Positions 25,121 through 36,663 of a DNA stretch of 64,000 nt are shown piece after piece; the stretch's first letter is position 1, and the number at the start of each line of letters is the position of its first letter. The stretch is from Pyxicephalus adspersus. Lineage: Eukaryota > Chordata > Amphibia > Anura > Pyxicephalidae. The position numbers and the translations under genes were made by a program. The stretch is from positions 63,385,895 to 63,449,894 of the forward strand of contig NC_092861.1 of assembly GCF_032062135.1 (NCBI RefSeq), written 5' to 3'. The notes under the pieces are model-generated. The model made no database searches. It saw only the letters and a program-made list of their open reading frames with translations, and was not told where the DNA came from.

Positions 25121-25565
25121 GGAATAGTTACTAGTTCAGTAGCTGATACAAATCATTGTGACTTTACTTTCATAGACCTAACACATGATTCCACCTAACA
25201 CTGATTCAGACTTTTGAATTTCAGTAACTTGTGGTAAACAATGTTTTCCAAAACTTATGATAATGCAAGACCTAGAACATATGGGCTGATTTTCACTTCC
25301 AGTCCCATATCTGAAAATATGATCTGAACTGAAGTAAATCTTAAGGGAATTCAAAAACCGACCAAATGTAAGCTACCAATTTCTTGGTTCTTAATTATTT
25401 GTGGACAGTTCACTACTTCATACAAGCAAACATTAGTTCCACTTTAACCCGTCCCTTTCAGGTAAGATCCAATCCCTGTATGTATGTGCATCAACATGCA
25501 GCTAGCTCTCCCTGAAAATGTATTCCTGCATACAGAAGAGAGGAACTGCAGTTCAAACATTGGTT

Positions 25566-25781
25566 GTGATATATTAAAGCTCTCCAGGACTGGTGAAGAT
25601 AAACTATTATGGGAGAACCTGTGTGATCCAGCAATCTGGAATGCATGTGGTCCAGGATTGTAAACATTTGCCATCTAACAGCAAATGATTTTTAAGAAAT
25701 CCGATTCAGGTTGGATGGATCACTCAGGTTCTTTAATAGTCTATCTTCCCCAGTCTTGAAGAGCTTTAATAAATCAGACCC
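25566..25781. mobile_element. Palindromic MITE, copy 2
   Basis: Same family as 24379-24598: left arm TATTAAAGCTCTCCAGGACT, internal TGATCCAGCAATCTGGAATG, right arm AAGAGCTTTAATAAATCAGA then CCC. The left terminus is eroded. Confidence 0.75.
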
Positions 25782-26286
25782 GAGGAGTACACAGAGTAGG
25801 TATTTGCATGGAAACTGAAGAAATGTAACCAATCTTTATGTCTTTTGAGCATGAGAAAGCAATAAGTGTTTGCATAGACCTGTTCATCCTGTTACCTATT
25901 AATAAATAACTGAATGTAATTTTTTTAACACTCCTTGTGGAAGTGTAGGTATCACTGCCACTCCACTAATAATAACTATGTACACTTACATATTCATTGA
26001 TATATTTAGCACTGATGTAACTAGAAAATGAAACATCACAACATACAGCATACAGGCATTTTGTATCAGCCTCTCCTCCCCCTGACTCATTCATGGCTTA
26101 ATTTTTGCTGTGTCATTTTCTCTTGGCAGTTTTCTATACACATTTCCTTTCTGATCTCTGTGAATATTATCTATCCTGCTTTTATTTTAACACATTTCAC
26201 CAAATGACTAGAATGATATTATTGTTATTTATTTATACAGCACTATCATCTTCCATAAAGCCATATAGACAATCGTAGTAAATAAC
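25782..26286. other. Intergenic, nothing definite
   Basis: AT-rich. TTATTTATACAGCACTATC near 26228 faintly resembles a minus-strand LINE tail but is too short to call. Confidence 0.35.
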
Positions 26287-26802
26287 TACCGTATTTTTTG
26301 CCATATAAGACGCACTTTTTCTTCCCCAAAACTGGGGGGGAAAAGTTAGTGCGTCCTATACGACAAATGTGTTAAAAAAAATAATCAAAATATTATACTC
26401 ACCCGATACCCGATCCTGCGTGTGTCTCTGGCTGCAGCGTCTCTCTTCTCTCTTCTGCCAGCATCGTGTTTTCTCCTGTCTGTAAAGCAAAGCGAAAGAA
26501 GCCGGCACAGCGCCACCTGCTGTTCCCTGTCCTAACTGCCGTACAATAGAAAAAAAGCACAGAGTGATCAGAAGGGGAGTTTGAATGACAGAGTGATCAG
26601 AAAGGGAATTTGAAAGGTACAGAGTGATCAGAAAGGGAATTTGAATGGCACATGAGTGATCAGAAGGGGAATACCGGTATGAATGGCACTCGAGTGATCA
26701 GAAGGGGAATAATCTTTCAGAATCTTTTTTTCTAGATTTTCCTCCTTTAAAATTGGGTGCGTCTTATATTCCGGAGCGTCTTATACGGCGAAAAATACGG
26801 TA
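26287..26802. mobile_element. Composite MITE A with tandem-repeat core
   Basis: The termini are inverted: TACCGTATTTTTTGCCATAT then AAGACGC at the left, and on the other strand TACCGTATTTTTCGCCGTAT then AAGACGC at the right. AAC lies outside both ends (a possible 3-bp duplication). The interior has GATCCTGCGTGTGTCTCTGG and CTGCAGCG, then about five tandem units built on GAGTGATCAGAAGGGGAAT (about 26555-26710). No coding sequence. This terminus type is widespread in vertebrates; I do not assign a superfamily. Confidence 0.75.
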
Positions 26803-27769
26803 AACAGTTCATTCCCTATAGGAATGTCCAGAAATACATAATGTAAAAGCTAATTGTGAAAAACTCAATTATTTAGTTACATGCTTTGGTTGAACCATTA
26901 CAGCAAAGACAAAACATTGATGGAAACACTAAGGATAAAGAATATGGCATTTTGTCTCATTGTTAAGAAAAATGCATTTTAATCTTGCTTCAAGATTTAA
27001 TGGCTTCTGCCATGCTGGATGTGGTAAAGAACATAGTTCCAAAATTTTTTTATTGAAAGTATTTTTATGCCTTGACCTTAATTAATAGTATTGCTAGAAT
27101 AGGTATTTGTTGAAAGGAAGGATAGGAAAAGTAGGGATTTTTTGTCAAAGAGATGTTTTATATTTAAATAGTATTAGTTACAGAATTCACACATATACAT
27201 CTTTCAATATACTAGACACAATTTACTATAGTGCAATATTCTAGAGTTCACCTAGTATGTATAATAGGCATGTTAGACAAGACGCACAGAAAAAAATCTT
27301 TTTCTGGGGATAAATAGTATAGGTGAAAAAAGCCATTAGTAGCAGTATGAAAAGAAAAGGTAAACTGACTCAGATCGTGAAGTGTTTCGGCTAGTAAATT
27401 AGGCTGATGGTGCAAAGATTGCCTGATTCTTTCCTGAGAACAGTGACCACATCTAAATATTCTTTTGATTTGTTGTTTAGGTGAAGTTAGGCACGCTGTT
27501 ATAAGCAGGTAGCAGCCATTGTCCTGTCCCTGCCGGCATCAATACCCAGCAATGCTCTGTGCACTTCAGATTGTGAGTACCTCTAAGGGAAACATCCTCA
27601 TCCTCCTTCCACCACTGGTTTCTTTTTAGTAAGCCTACTCATGAAATACTCTTTCCTGAAACAACTCAAATCCCTTTACTACTATCTCAATAACTTATGG
27701 AAATTGGCCAAAATTTCGTACACCCATAAAATAGATTTGATTATCCACCTTTTCAACCCACTCCTTTCC
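26803..27769. other. Intergenic, nothing recognised
   Basis: AT-rich sequence without transposon ends, coding blocks or RNA genes that I can support. Confidence 0.4.
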
Positions 27770-27834
<65 letters not shown>

Positions 27835-27885
27835 GTATTTATATATTGTCAACATATTACACAGTGCTGTACATTTTTTCATACT
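27770..27885 (-). mobile_element. L2/CR1-type LINE 3' tail with (TAA)n end, minus strand
   Basis: The plus strand shows a (TTA)n then (TAA)n run at 27770-27828, followed by ATTGTCAACATATTACACAG and TGCTGTACAT. The latter is the reverse complement of the LINE 3' module seen near 10650 and 16270. So it is a minus-strand LINE end with its microsatellite tail. Confidence 0.65.
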
Positions 27886-28377
27886 TAGAATTATCCCTCC
27901 CAGGTATCTAATACCAAGCTATCAGTGTCCCCGATAATCCCCAACCCTTACTTCAACATGTCCATATTCATAACCATTTTTCTGGATCTTTAAGTAAGTG
28001 ATCTAAGTATCATTAGACACCTAATTTCATTACCTTTCAATTTCATGTAACCTTTGTCCGTAACACCTATTTATCTGATACCAGTCTACTCTCCGATCTT
28101 ACCCACACATTTACCTTTATTCTCAATTAACCTAGATATGCACCCAACTACATCCACACAATAGGATATTGATGTTTGATATTTATATACTTTGCAATGT
28201 ACATTACTGTAACTAATGCACCTTTATTCATACTACGTCTGTTAACACTTTGTATATTAATTTAATTATTATATTATTATTATATATATATGTGATGTTT
28301 ATCTACACACCCATACTCTATTTTGATGTTATTAATGTAAACACTTTATCGTAAACAGCAACCTAAATCTGTCTCCA

Positions 28378-28417
28378 CCTCCCCTGAGGAAACCCCTTTG
28401 GCAAAACACGTCGGGAT
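28378..28417 (+). ncRNA. Decayed hammerhead-ribozyme motif
   Basis: The order of parts matches a minimal type I hammerhead: CTGAGGA (28384-28390, fits CUGANGA), a short stem II AACCCC-TTT-GG, then AAAAC (28403-28407) where GAAAC is expected, a very short stem III, and GTC (28410-28412) as the cleavage triplet. TCCC before and GGGA after could form stem I. The expected core G12 is A here, so activity is unlikely. Hammerheads with minimal stem III are known in Penelope-like and other retroelements (established knowledge). Assignment of this copy is inferred. Confidence 0.5.
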
Positions 28418-28456
28418 CCAAGACAATTTATAACTTTTCTTTTCATACTTCTACTA

Positions 28457-28924
28457 CAGGTAGTCCTTGGGTTAAGAGCATCTGACATACGGACACCTCC
28501 TAGAAAGAAAGGGGCTTCCCTGCTCTGCAAAACAGAGGCCTGAAGGGAGTGGTTTGCGTCACTTGCAGAAGAAATCTTTTGCTAAACACAGCTGAGGATG
28601 TGGGTGATCTTAATGACTGAGCTCTTCTGCAACATCTTGTAACTCTTCAATGACCAAGACAAACTCTGCAGCTGTTTCTTTTTGCATATCAAAGCACAGC
28701 TTGCTCCAGAAGTTAATGAATGTCTGGGCTCCATAAAAATTTTTTTTGCTTTGTGATTAACTCACAGTAAGGTTTTTATACAGTAACTGACACCATGCTG
28801 CCTAATAATATGTTGAGACAAACATCTGTTCTAACTGCATTTATTAAAATAATGTACCTGTTCCGACTTACATACAAATTCATTTTAAGAACAAACCTAC
28901 AGTCCCAATCTCATATGTAACCCG
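28457..28924 (-). mobile_element. pogo/Tc1-mariner-type MITE, second copy
   Basis: Left terminus CAGGTAGTCCTTGGGTTAAG after TA at 28455-28456. The right part reads, on the other strand, GGGTTACATATGAGATTGGG then ACTGTAGGTTTG, matching the start of the 23230 copy. The last bases of the right terminus are lost. It is in the opposite orientation to 23230-23576. Confidence 0.7.
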
Positions 28925-29057
28925 TATAAAATAGATTTTTTCACCTTGACATTTTCTTCCCAGAAATAGAATTATCTGTGGGTCTTTTATCTCTATTATA
29001 AATACTAGGAGAACCCTGTCTAGTATATTTAAAGATCTATTTTGTATAATCTATAAC

Positions 29058-29794
29058 TACCGTGTTTCCCCGAAAATAAGACCTACCCCGAAAGTAAGAC
29101 CTAGCACTATTTTGTAAACCTGCCCTAATATAAGACCTACCCCGAAAATAAGACCTACCCCGAAAGTAAGACCTAGCACTATTTTGTAAACCTGCCCTAA
29201 TATAAGACCTACCCCGAAAATAAGACCTAGGAGAAAAAGAAAATAAAAGCATACATACCGGTAAATTAAAAAAGTACTCACCAAGACAGCTCCAGATATC
29301 TGATCCTGCGTGTGTGTCCTTTATGCTGGCTGCAGCGTGTGTGTCTTTGATGCTGGCTGCAGGGCGTGTCTATTCCTGAGCCAAACTGAAAGTAAAAAGC
29401 CTGCACTGAACAAGGAAGCAAGCTGCTGATCCCTGCCCTAACGGAGATCCCTGCACTTAATTACGGGTAAGTGATCAGAAGGGGACAATCATTTCATAGT
29501 GATCAGAAGGGGACAATCATTTCATAATGATCAGAAGGGGACAATCATTTCATAGAGTGATCAGAAGGGGACAGTCAATGGCATAGAGTGATCAGAAGGG
29601 GATAATCAATGGCATAGAGTGATCAGAAGGGGACAATCAATGGAACATGAGTGATCATGAGTGACTTTCAACAATAAATGTGTACTGTAGTCTTCTTCAT
29701 GGAAAAATAAGACATCCCCTGAAAAAAAGACCTAGTGTGTTTTTGGGAGCTAGAAAAAATATAAGACAGTGTCTTATTTTCGGGGAAACGCGGT
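29058..29794. mobile_element. Composite MITE B with 72-bp and about 33-bp tandem repeats
   Basis: The termini are inverted: TACCGTGTTTCCCCGAAAAT then AAGACCTA at the left, and on the other strand TACCGCGTTTCCCCGAAAAT then AAGACACTG at the right. Near the left end a 72-bp unit repeats (starts at 29071, 29143 and, partly, 29215). The centre has about six units built on GTGATCAGAAGGGGACAATC (29468-29660). The middle (GATCCTGCGTGTGTGTCC, CTGGCTGCAGCG, TCCCTGCCCTAAC) matches the core of composite MITE A. Non-coding. Confidence 0.75.
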
Positions 29795-29934
29795 AACACT
29801 ATTTAAATATAGATATAATAAAGATCAATTTTCCTATTATTTTTTTCAACAAATAGCTTTATCAATTGAAAAGGATTGGCAAAAAAACAAAGCCTTAGTG
29901 GTTCCCTCCTTTATTTGGGGAAAAAAACACTACA

Positions 29935-30393
29935 TTAAAGCATACCTAAACTACATAAAGGGTAGACAACTCTTTTATGTAAGGTAAATTTTATTTTTTT
30001 TTTGTTTTTTTGTAACTTTCAGTTGCCTAGTCGGTCGAGAATAAATGGGAGCGCAAAGCCTCCCGTGATACCTATGTCAGGCATGCCGGGAGGCTCTTGG
30101 GCACTCCTTGGGCAAGGAACCTTTTTGCGCAAAGAAAAAAATGGTGATCCCAAGCAGGCGCAGTGAGATTGGCAAATTTTTTTTTCATCCTACGTCACCC
30201 GATCTCGCGTCTGGATCAGGTGACGTAGGATAAAGAACCCGGAGATGACGGTGCCTGGAGCCTCGGCCCCGGGACGGATGCCGAGAAGACGCGGGACCCG
30301 ATGCCGGACATCCCCAGAGTGATCAGACTGCCCTGCGGGATGGAAGGTAAGTGTGTTTTTGTTGTTTTTTTTATTTTTGAGTATAGTTCCTTT
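29935..30393. mobile_element. GC-rich MITE candidate with TTAA-type left end
   Basis: Left end TTAAAGCATACCTAAACTA; right end on the other strand AAAGGAACTATACTC. Between them is a GC-rich block (30040-30350) containing a perfect 13-bp inverted repeat, ATCCTACGTCACC at 30187-30199 and its complement at 30219-30231. The ends match only partly and no right-hand TTAA is seen, so the limits are tentative. Confidence 0.4.
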
Positions 30394-30771
30394 GTGGTGC
30401 AGTGTTGCTAGAATGTTTTCACAAATATTTGCACATCATATAAATGTCTCCTTTAGCATATGCTGATTTTAAAATACATAAGCTTTATATTTCATTGCAA
30501 CATCAGTTGGTATCACAGAGTTTCTTCCAGGCATACAGAATAATTTTGTTTTTTTTGAATCTGAAAATCTCCTAAGGGAATATTTAATAAAATCAAGGTC
30601 AATTCAGTAATTAAATGGGCTTAATAAATGTGGAATATTAATAGTAATATTTTAAGTGTGTCCATTACTGAATTACTGAAACCATTAAACAATAAATGAA
30701 TCATTTCCAACATACTAAATGTGTTCCCTAGAGGCAGAATCACTATTTAATAGAACTGCAGGATATTTATA

Positions 30772-31798
30772 CTGCTCAAGAAAACATTAGGGGAACACTG
30801 AAATTAGAATCACTTCTTGATGACTGAGATATTCAAGTTTAAAATCTTAATTGATATATATTTTCTATTTAATTGAGAATTAAATCAATGGAAACCAAAA
30901 TCATTAATGGAGGGCTGGATTAAAGAAAAACACACTGAAATTATTTAAAAACACTAAAATTACAAAATAATCAAACTTGCATGAATTTCATCATAAAAAC
31001 TCATATTGTGGCTTAGTATTGCATATGACCACATGTGCTTGTATGCACTCCTGGCAACATCTGAACATCCTTCTGATGGGATGACAAATGGTGCTCTGGG
31101 GAATCTCCTACAAAACTTGAATCAGGGCTTCAATAACCTACTGTGGCGCTCCTTGGTGGAGTCAGATACTTGGAACCATAATGTTCTAGAGAGTAGCTAT
31201 TGAATTCAGGTCTGGGGAACATGGGGGCAAGTCAATGGCTTCAATTCCTTTGTCATCCAGGAACTGCCTACTAATCTGGCTAAATGAGCCTGGGCATTGT
31301 CCTGCACAAGTACTTGCTGCTGCAGCATAAAGTCTGTCAAGGCTCTAAGGATATATCTCAGTACTATAAGGCAGTCAGGGTAGTTCTTCTATTCCTCCTT
31401 ATACAAGGCTTTAGTCAAATAACAACCCTGCTTCTGTTGTTACCCTTCTATGGTAACTCTCCTTGTGTAAAGGTCCACCTCCTGGTATCTCCTCCATGCT
31501 CTTGAACCTTATTGCAATGGCATGTATTGATGTACCATTCTAATGGATCTAGACCAACTGGACTGGGTTGCAGGTTACTGTACAGCATCAGTAATGATAA
31601 GGACATTTTCAAATTGCAAGACTAATTAAAATTTTTTAAGAATAAGGATAGAGAAGTAGTTATTTGTACCAAAACAGGTGAAGTTGATTCACAATCACTT
31701 ATGCTTCCTAACTATGCTTTCTAGATTGTATCCTAGAGGTTTAATCGACTTGGTGTTACACTATATCGATTGAGTATTCCCTTAAATTTTTTGAGGAG
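30772..31798 (-). mobile_element. Tc1-like element, near full length, degraded
   Basis: Left terminus CTGCTCAAGAAAACATTAGG then GGAACAC after TA at 30770-30771; right terminus on the other strand CTCCTCAAAAAATTTAAGGG then AATAC. The termini are inverted and about 1.03 kb apart. The interior encodes, on the minus strand, a Tc1 transposase remnant (separate entry). The family is very common in fish and frogs. Confidence 0.8.
30950..31590 (-). pseudogene. Tc1-like transposase remnant
   Basis: On the minus strand, VQDNAQA (around 31290-31308) carries the QDNA motif with the second catalytic Asp, and PDLNS (31201-31215) corresponds to the PDLNPIEH motif that precedes the last acidic residue. Frameshifts and stops separate the blocks. 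Similarity continues to about 31590, where the N-terminus would begin, but no open start remains. It is inactive. Confidence 0.7.
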
Positions 31799-33890
31799 TT
31801 TATATGTAGTACATATTCTACTTCCTTGCTCCACCTGTGCCCCAAAGGAGACATGATAGTTTTAGCCAAACTCCAGAAGAGTTAGCCTCAAGCTGCTTCT
31901 TAAGTGATTAAGTTAACAATTCTGAAGCTATATGCAAATAAATTCCACACCCTGGTACAAAAATAAAGTTAACTATTTCAGTGTTAGTCCTATTTACATA
32001 CATAAAAAAGGGCTCATTCTGTAGAGTGATTGGCGGAGAGAAAGGCAGAATCTAATAAATTTGCTATGTTTAATACAATGTGGATCAGGTTAAAAAAAAG
32101 TGTTGTGGTACATACATTTCTAGTTTGCTGACCATGTGAAAATGGCAATAAGTACATCTGCAATTACTTTCCCAATCTGTATTCTTATTTCACTTCAGTG
32201 ACTTTGAAATTAGGTCAAAAGCCAAAATAGCTGCAGACCAACTACCATTTTAAAATGGGGATCTATAGTGGCATTTTATGTTTTTCTTGCATGACAATTT
32301 CACATTAAAACCTAACTTCAATCAACCCTGCACTACGTTTACCCTATACCATAGTCTCTTCTAGCTTTTGACTCTTTAGCTAGTTTGCTACCAGGTGATG
32401 TGTTACATTACCTGATGGCTATCTGTTAGGGGTCACTACAGGCCACAAGGGCTACAGTGGCGGCATGATGATGTTACTAAAAATAAATTAGGAGATTAAT
32501 TAATAAAATTAAGATTTTTTGGGTTCGCACAAAAAGCTATGGTGAATATTAGGTTGTCAATAAAATAAACTTAGTGAGTTGTAAGAGTTGGGAGGATTGT
32601 TCTGGAGAGCAGGGGGCCTTGGAATTTGCCAGAAGATTTGAAAATTTGCCAAAAACTTTGGTAGTGGTTTTAAATGTTAATATTGCCATGCACATATAAG
32701 CAGTGGGAATGAGTGATGTGCAAGTTGAGGCAGTTTTGAGTGAAATCCAGTGTGGCAACATTATGAGGCTAGATTTTTTTATTCTGTAGCACAATAGTCC
32801 TGCTATGGAAATACTATATTTCATTTTCTAATCCTGACTTCTGTTCTGGTTGATGGGATTCCCTTTTAATTGTATTTAATTTATGATTGTTAAAACTGAA
32901 AAAAAATTTACAAATATTTTTGTAGAGAAGATCTCTTCTGCCAAAACAAATAATTTACCAGTCTGCATGCAATGTGTGCATTATGATGGAAAGCACAGTA
33001 CTCTTGTTCCTGGCATCTGTAAGATGAGGACCAAGTTACACCACCAGTGGCTTGTCAGTGAAAAAGAAAAAAGAAAGAAAAAAGCCACTTGGCAAAAGAT
33101 TGAAGTGGTGGACCTTCTGTTTATTTCTTTTTTTACCAATTATTTAGGAGATCAAAGTAAGTTTCCTTTTGTCAAAGCCTCATAACTGTGTAAACTATAA
33201 TAATGCACTAGCAAGTCAATCCAATGGGGTTACAAAACCAAAATACAAAGCACACACATTCATCTGACAATGTTGTCCTAAACATCTATCTATTGGGCAA
33301 TGCAGGATGAAACTGTACACATCTGCCCAACAAAGTCTACTTAGTAGACAATACCTCTTAACACATTTTCTTGGTTGTAATAACACTTGGAAATTCATTC
33401 TCATAGCAGGCATTGTGACAGGAGAAACTGAATTGTTTGGCAGGTAACACAACATAATAATACATCACTGGCTGGAAGAATGATTGGAAACACATGTTCT
33501 GAAAGAGTGTATGAGGATACAAATCTGCATTTCAGGAAATGCATCAAGGTAGATTAGAAATGCATGCAAAGCACAGTACGACTGAACAGATATATTTTTA
33601 GTGCAGTGCTTACTTAAGTATTTATTGTATAATACTGGTTTATACCATAACCTGGTATAACTGGTACCTGGTAAACCAGTTAGGGCATGCATATGTCAGT
33701 GAATATGGTAGGTCAGGTTCCAGCCATAGGTCAGACCAGGCGAGAGGGTAGTTACGTCTCAGGCAGGCAAGTGTATGCTGAAGTTCCAGGCAAAAACTTA
33801 CTAACATAGGTGGGAAATAGTAAAAGAAACAGGCCTTGACGCACATCAGGCATGCCCACCCATGCCCACCTCTACAGAACCAAACAAAGA
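31799..33890. other. Intergenic, nothing recognised
   Basis: AT-rich sequence with only short chance ORFs on both strands. I see no transposon ends or conserved coding block. Confidence 0.4.
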
Positions 33891-33899
33891 TTTTCTCAT

Positions 33900-34620
33900 A
33901 GTAGTTTTGGAGGCTTCTTTAGTTTGCATCAAATTCATCAAGTCTCATCCAGGTGAGCTTCAATGGGATACTTTGGGAACATGCTGTATAACACATCAGC
34001 TTTAGGATTCCTAGAACCTGGCCAGTAGGATAAATAGCATTCAGATTGAGAAAAATGGCCATGTAATGGTCTAAATCATCAAAGAAATTTGATATCCAGG
34101 ATTCTTGTCAATAAAAATGGTGTGGGTCCCCCATCCAAAAGGTGCCACCACTCTTCCAGAACCAACTTCATGGCCAACAATTCTCAGTAACGAATGTCAT
34201 TGTTCTTCTAAGCGGGAATCCGCATTTGAGAGAAGAGACAGAGATGGGATGGTAGAAATACCTTGGTTTTAGAGTACTATATAGTGGATAAAATTGCATC
34301 TACAGCAGTTTACCAAGCATCAGCCCCAGGAATTACGAGTAGGGACAAATCCGAGTGACACTGGAGCTGGTAGATATTGTCAGAGGTGTTACAATGGTGG
34401 AAAAGCCCTCCATAGCCTTGCTATAGAAGTTGAGCAATCCCAAGAACTGCTGTATTTTTCTGGGGATAGGCCAGTTCTACATGACAGACACTTTTTCAGC
34501 CTCAGAAGATAATAAAGCAAAGAAACTGAGTTGTGTCTGTTTCAAACTTGCATTTCTCTTGTTTGGAGTATATTCTTGGAATTTGCAGAGGCCCAAGAAT
34601 TTTTCACTCATACCTAGTAA
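33900..34620 (-). pseudogene. Ty3/Gypsy retrotransposon pol fossil (RT end and RNase H)
   Basis: Minus-strand frames give QQFLGLLNFYSKAMEGFSTI then VTPLT (about 34395-34455), the end of a Ty3/Gypsy reverse transcriptase. Then come ELLAMKLVLEEWWHLLDGG (about 34130-34185) and YWPGSRNPKADV (about 33992-34027), both from RNase H. The blocks are in the correct pol order but are interrupted by stops and frame changes. No LTRs, protease or integrase were recognised nearby, so this is an internal fragment. It cannot be active. Confidence 0.8.
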
Positions 34621-34896
34621 TTTTCCAGGAAAAAGGAAAGTATTATGTAGTCTTTCAGGTACTTTCAGGTACTGTACCATCTAGTTACAGAATTTCTGGC
34701 GCTGGGAGCCATCTCTGGTAGCCTGCACAGTAGCTGGTATGTCTTAATTAATATGGGAGTCTGAAGTAATTTCACCTGTATTTGATAGTATTATGTCCTG
34801 CCTGTAAAGATGACCAAAGAATGTAAACCTGGTTAAAAATGTTAGCGCCAGCCACAAGAGAGGGGAGTGTAATGATGTAAAAGATGTGTACTCTTT

Positions 34897-34992
34897 GGAC
34901 TTGATTTATTAAAGCTATCCAAGACTGGAGAAGATCGACTTTTATGGGAGAACCCCTTGTGATCTTGCAAACAAGTTTAATATATCGGGTCC
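34897..34992. mobile_element. Palindromic MITE, copy 3 (internally deleted)
   Basis: Left arm GGACTTGATTTATTAAAGCT, right end AATATATCGGGTCC, only 96 bp long; most of the centre is lost. TTT flanks both ends and may be the target duplication. Confidence 0.7.
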
Positions 34993-36663
34993 TTTATGTA
35001 CAACTACACACAACTATTCTATAATCTGTAGGACCCCTGGGGTTTCAGATTCCTGACTTCGTTTAATCTTTCTCTGGCTATCATAACATGTGTTTTATAT
35101 AACTTTCTGCATGTTGCCACTAATTCCTGTCCATAGTTTGGCTGATATTCCTACAAATCTTTGGGTATTTGATGCAATACAGTCCTGTTCTGCTGTTATC
35201 CATGTTGTTTGCCACACCTAGTTGCCCTGGTATGTTTTCCCTTTTGTATGGGTAAAAACCTTTTTTAAAAAGTTGCCATTAAAGGAATATAAAATAGCAT
35301 AGGGTAGGGTTACAAGCCATCATGTTTTAATGCCTGTGTCCTACTGGGGAGATTCCCCTTCACTTATTTTCCTATAAACAATAGGTGCAAAAAACAAGGA
35401 CATCTCCCTGAAGGGAACTGAATTCCTGTCTTTAGGAGAAAGTTAGTTCATTCTGTTAGTAACAGGTGTGTGAGGACTTTACTTCATGCATTGGTGATAA
35501 CACAAAACCTTTCTAACGCCTCATTTTATTTGGGTGACAGTTGTAACCAAGATAATTAGAGAGGGTGAATCTCCCCAGCATGTACACAGCTAGAATAAAA
35601 ATGTTACTTGAACATATGTAAACATTTTATTAGTATTGTAAAAGATCTGTATCCATTTGTTTTAAAACTTACTAAGTTATTTTAGTTGCAGGTCGTTATA
35701 TGAAAAGGATTATGTCACATGAGAAGCATTTTTGGAACAATAAATCTACACCCTAAAAGATCTTACAGCACCCTACTGGCACTGGGATAAAAGAGAAAGC
35801 TGAAAGGAATGAATGCCTTGGAACATAGAAACTCAAGTTCAGTATCCAGGGCTGGAAGTCAGCAGCATATCACATTCTCAATTGGCTTAACAAAGTGAAA
35901 CAGTCTTTATTACCATGGACAGGGCAAACTAAACACTGGAAATCCTTTGCATCTTCAAAGTTATTATTTCACAAATTCCCAGCAGATGCCCCAGAGGCCC
36001 AGCAATGAATCAACAGTATAGCCTTAACCATCGCTTAAAAAAACAAAAATATTTATAAAGCACAGAACTGTACATAAGGACTGTGGGAGTGAGGGCGAGT
36101 AAAGGGTACGTAATGTCAAAGTGTACATATTTCTAATATTATTAGCTATGCTGTCCTACTTCTCCTGTCTTCCAGGGATCCAGTTAAGCAGTCCATATGT
36201 AGAAATGCTTAGCACAATCCATAATTGACAGGGGCTAATGAAGAAAGAGCAAGTAAAAAAGCCACATCAAAATCAAATTTACCTTACAAAAAAAAATTTA
36301 AAAATTTGTGACAATCAACATTATTATCTTTTATGCCAACATTATTTTAGCTCCAGTCCTATTGGTTCTGATCATGGGACACATATTCAGTTGTCTTTCT
36401 AGCTCTCAGACCCCCAGTTCAAATCTCCAGCTTTTCATTGTTTGTTATTTATGATTGAGAACAGCATTATTTCACTGGACTGCCAACAGACAAAGGCTCT
36501 AAAGAAGATGTGACCCAAAAGGAGCAGAGGGCAGAATCTGCTATCTTTACAAACTTCAATGCAGGTCGCCATTGTGTGCTCCAGTTATAGAAGGCAGCTC
36601 AGCTGCTGTGTTTTACCTGTAAAGGTGTGTTCAGTGTCCAGTCGTTCTTCACACCTATACAAT
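34993..36663. other. Intergenic; one inverted-repeat element candidate
   Basis: CTGGGGAGATTCCCCTTC at 35344-35361 is complementary at 16 of 18 positions to GAGGGTGAATCTCCCCAG at 35561-35578, which suggests a 235-bp MITE. TTTATAAAGCACAGAACTGT near 36053 resembles a minus-strand LINE tail. Nothing else is recognised. Confidence 0.4.

Noticed and set aside
29037..29284. Two overlapping frames with repeated RSYFRG or GLIFGVG units
   Set aside because: They are translations of the 72-bp tandem repeat in composite MITE B, not a repeat protein.
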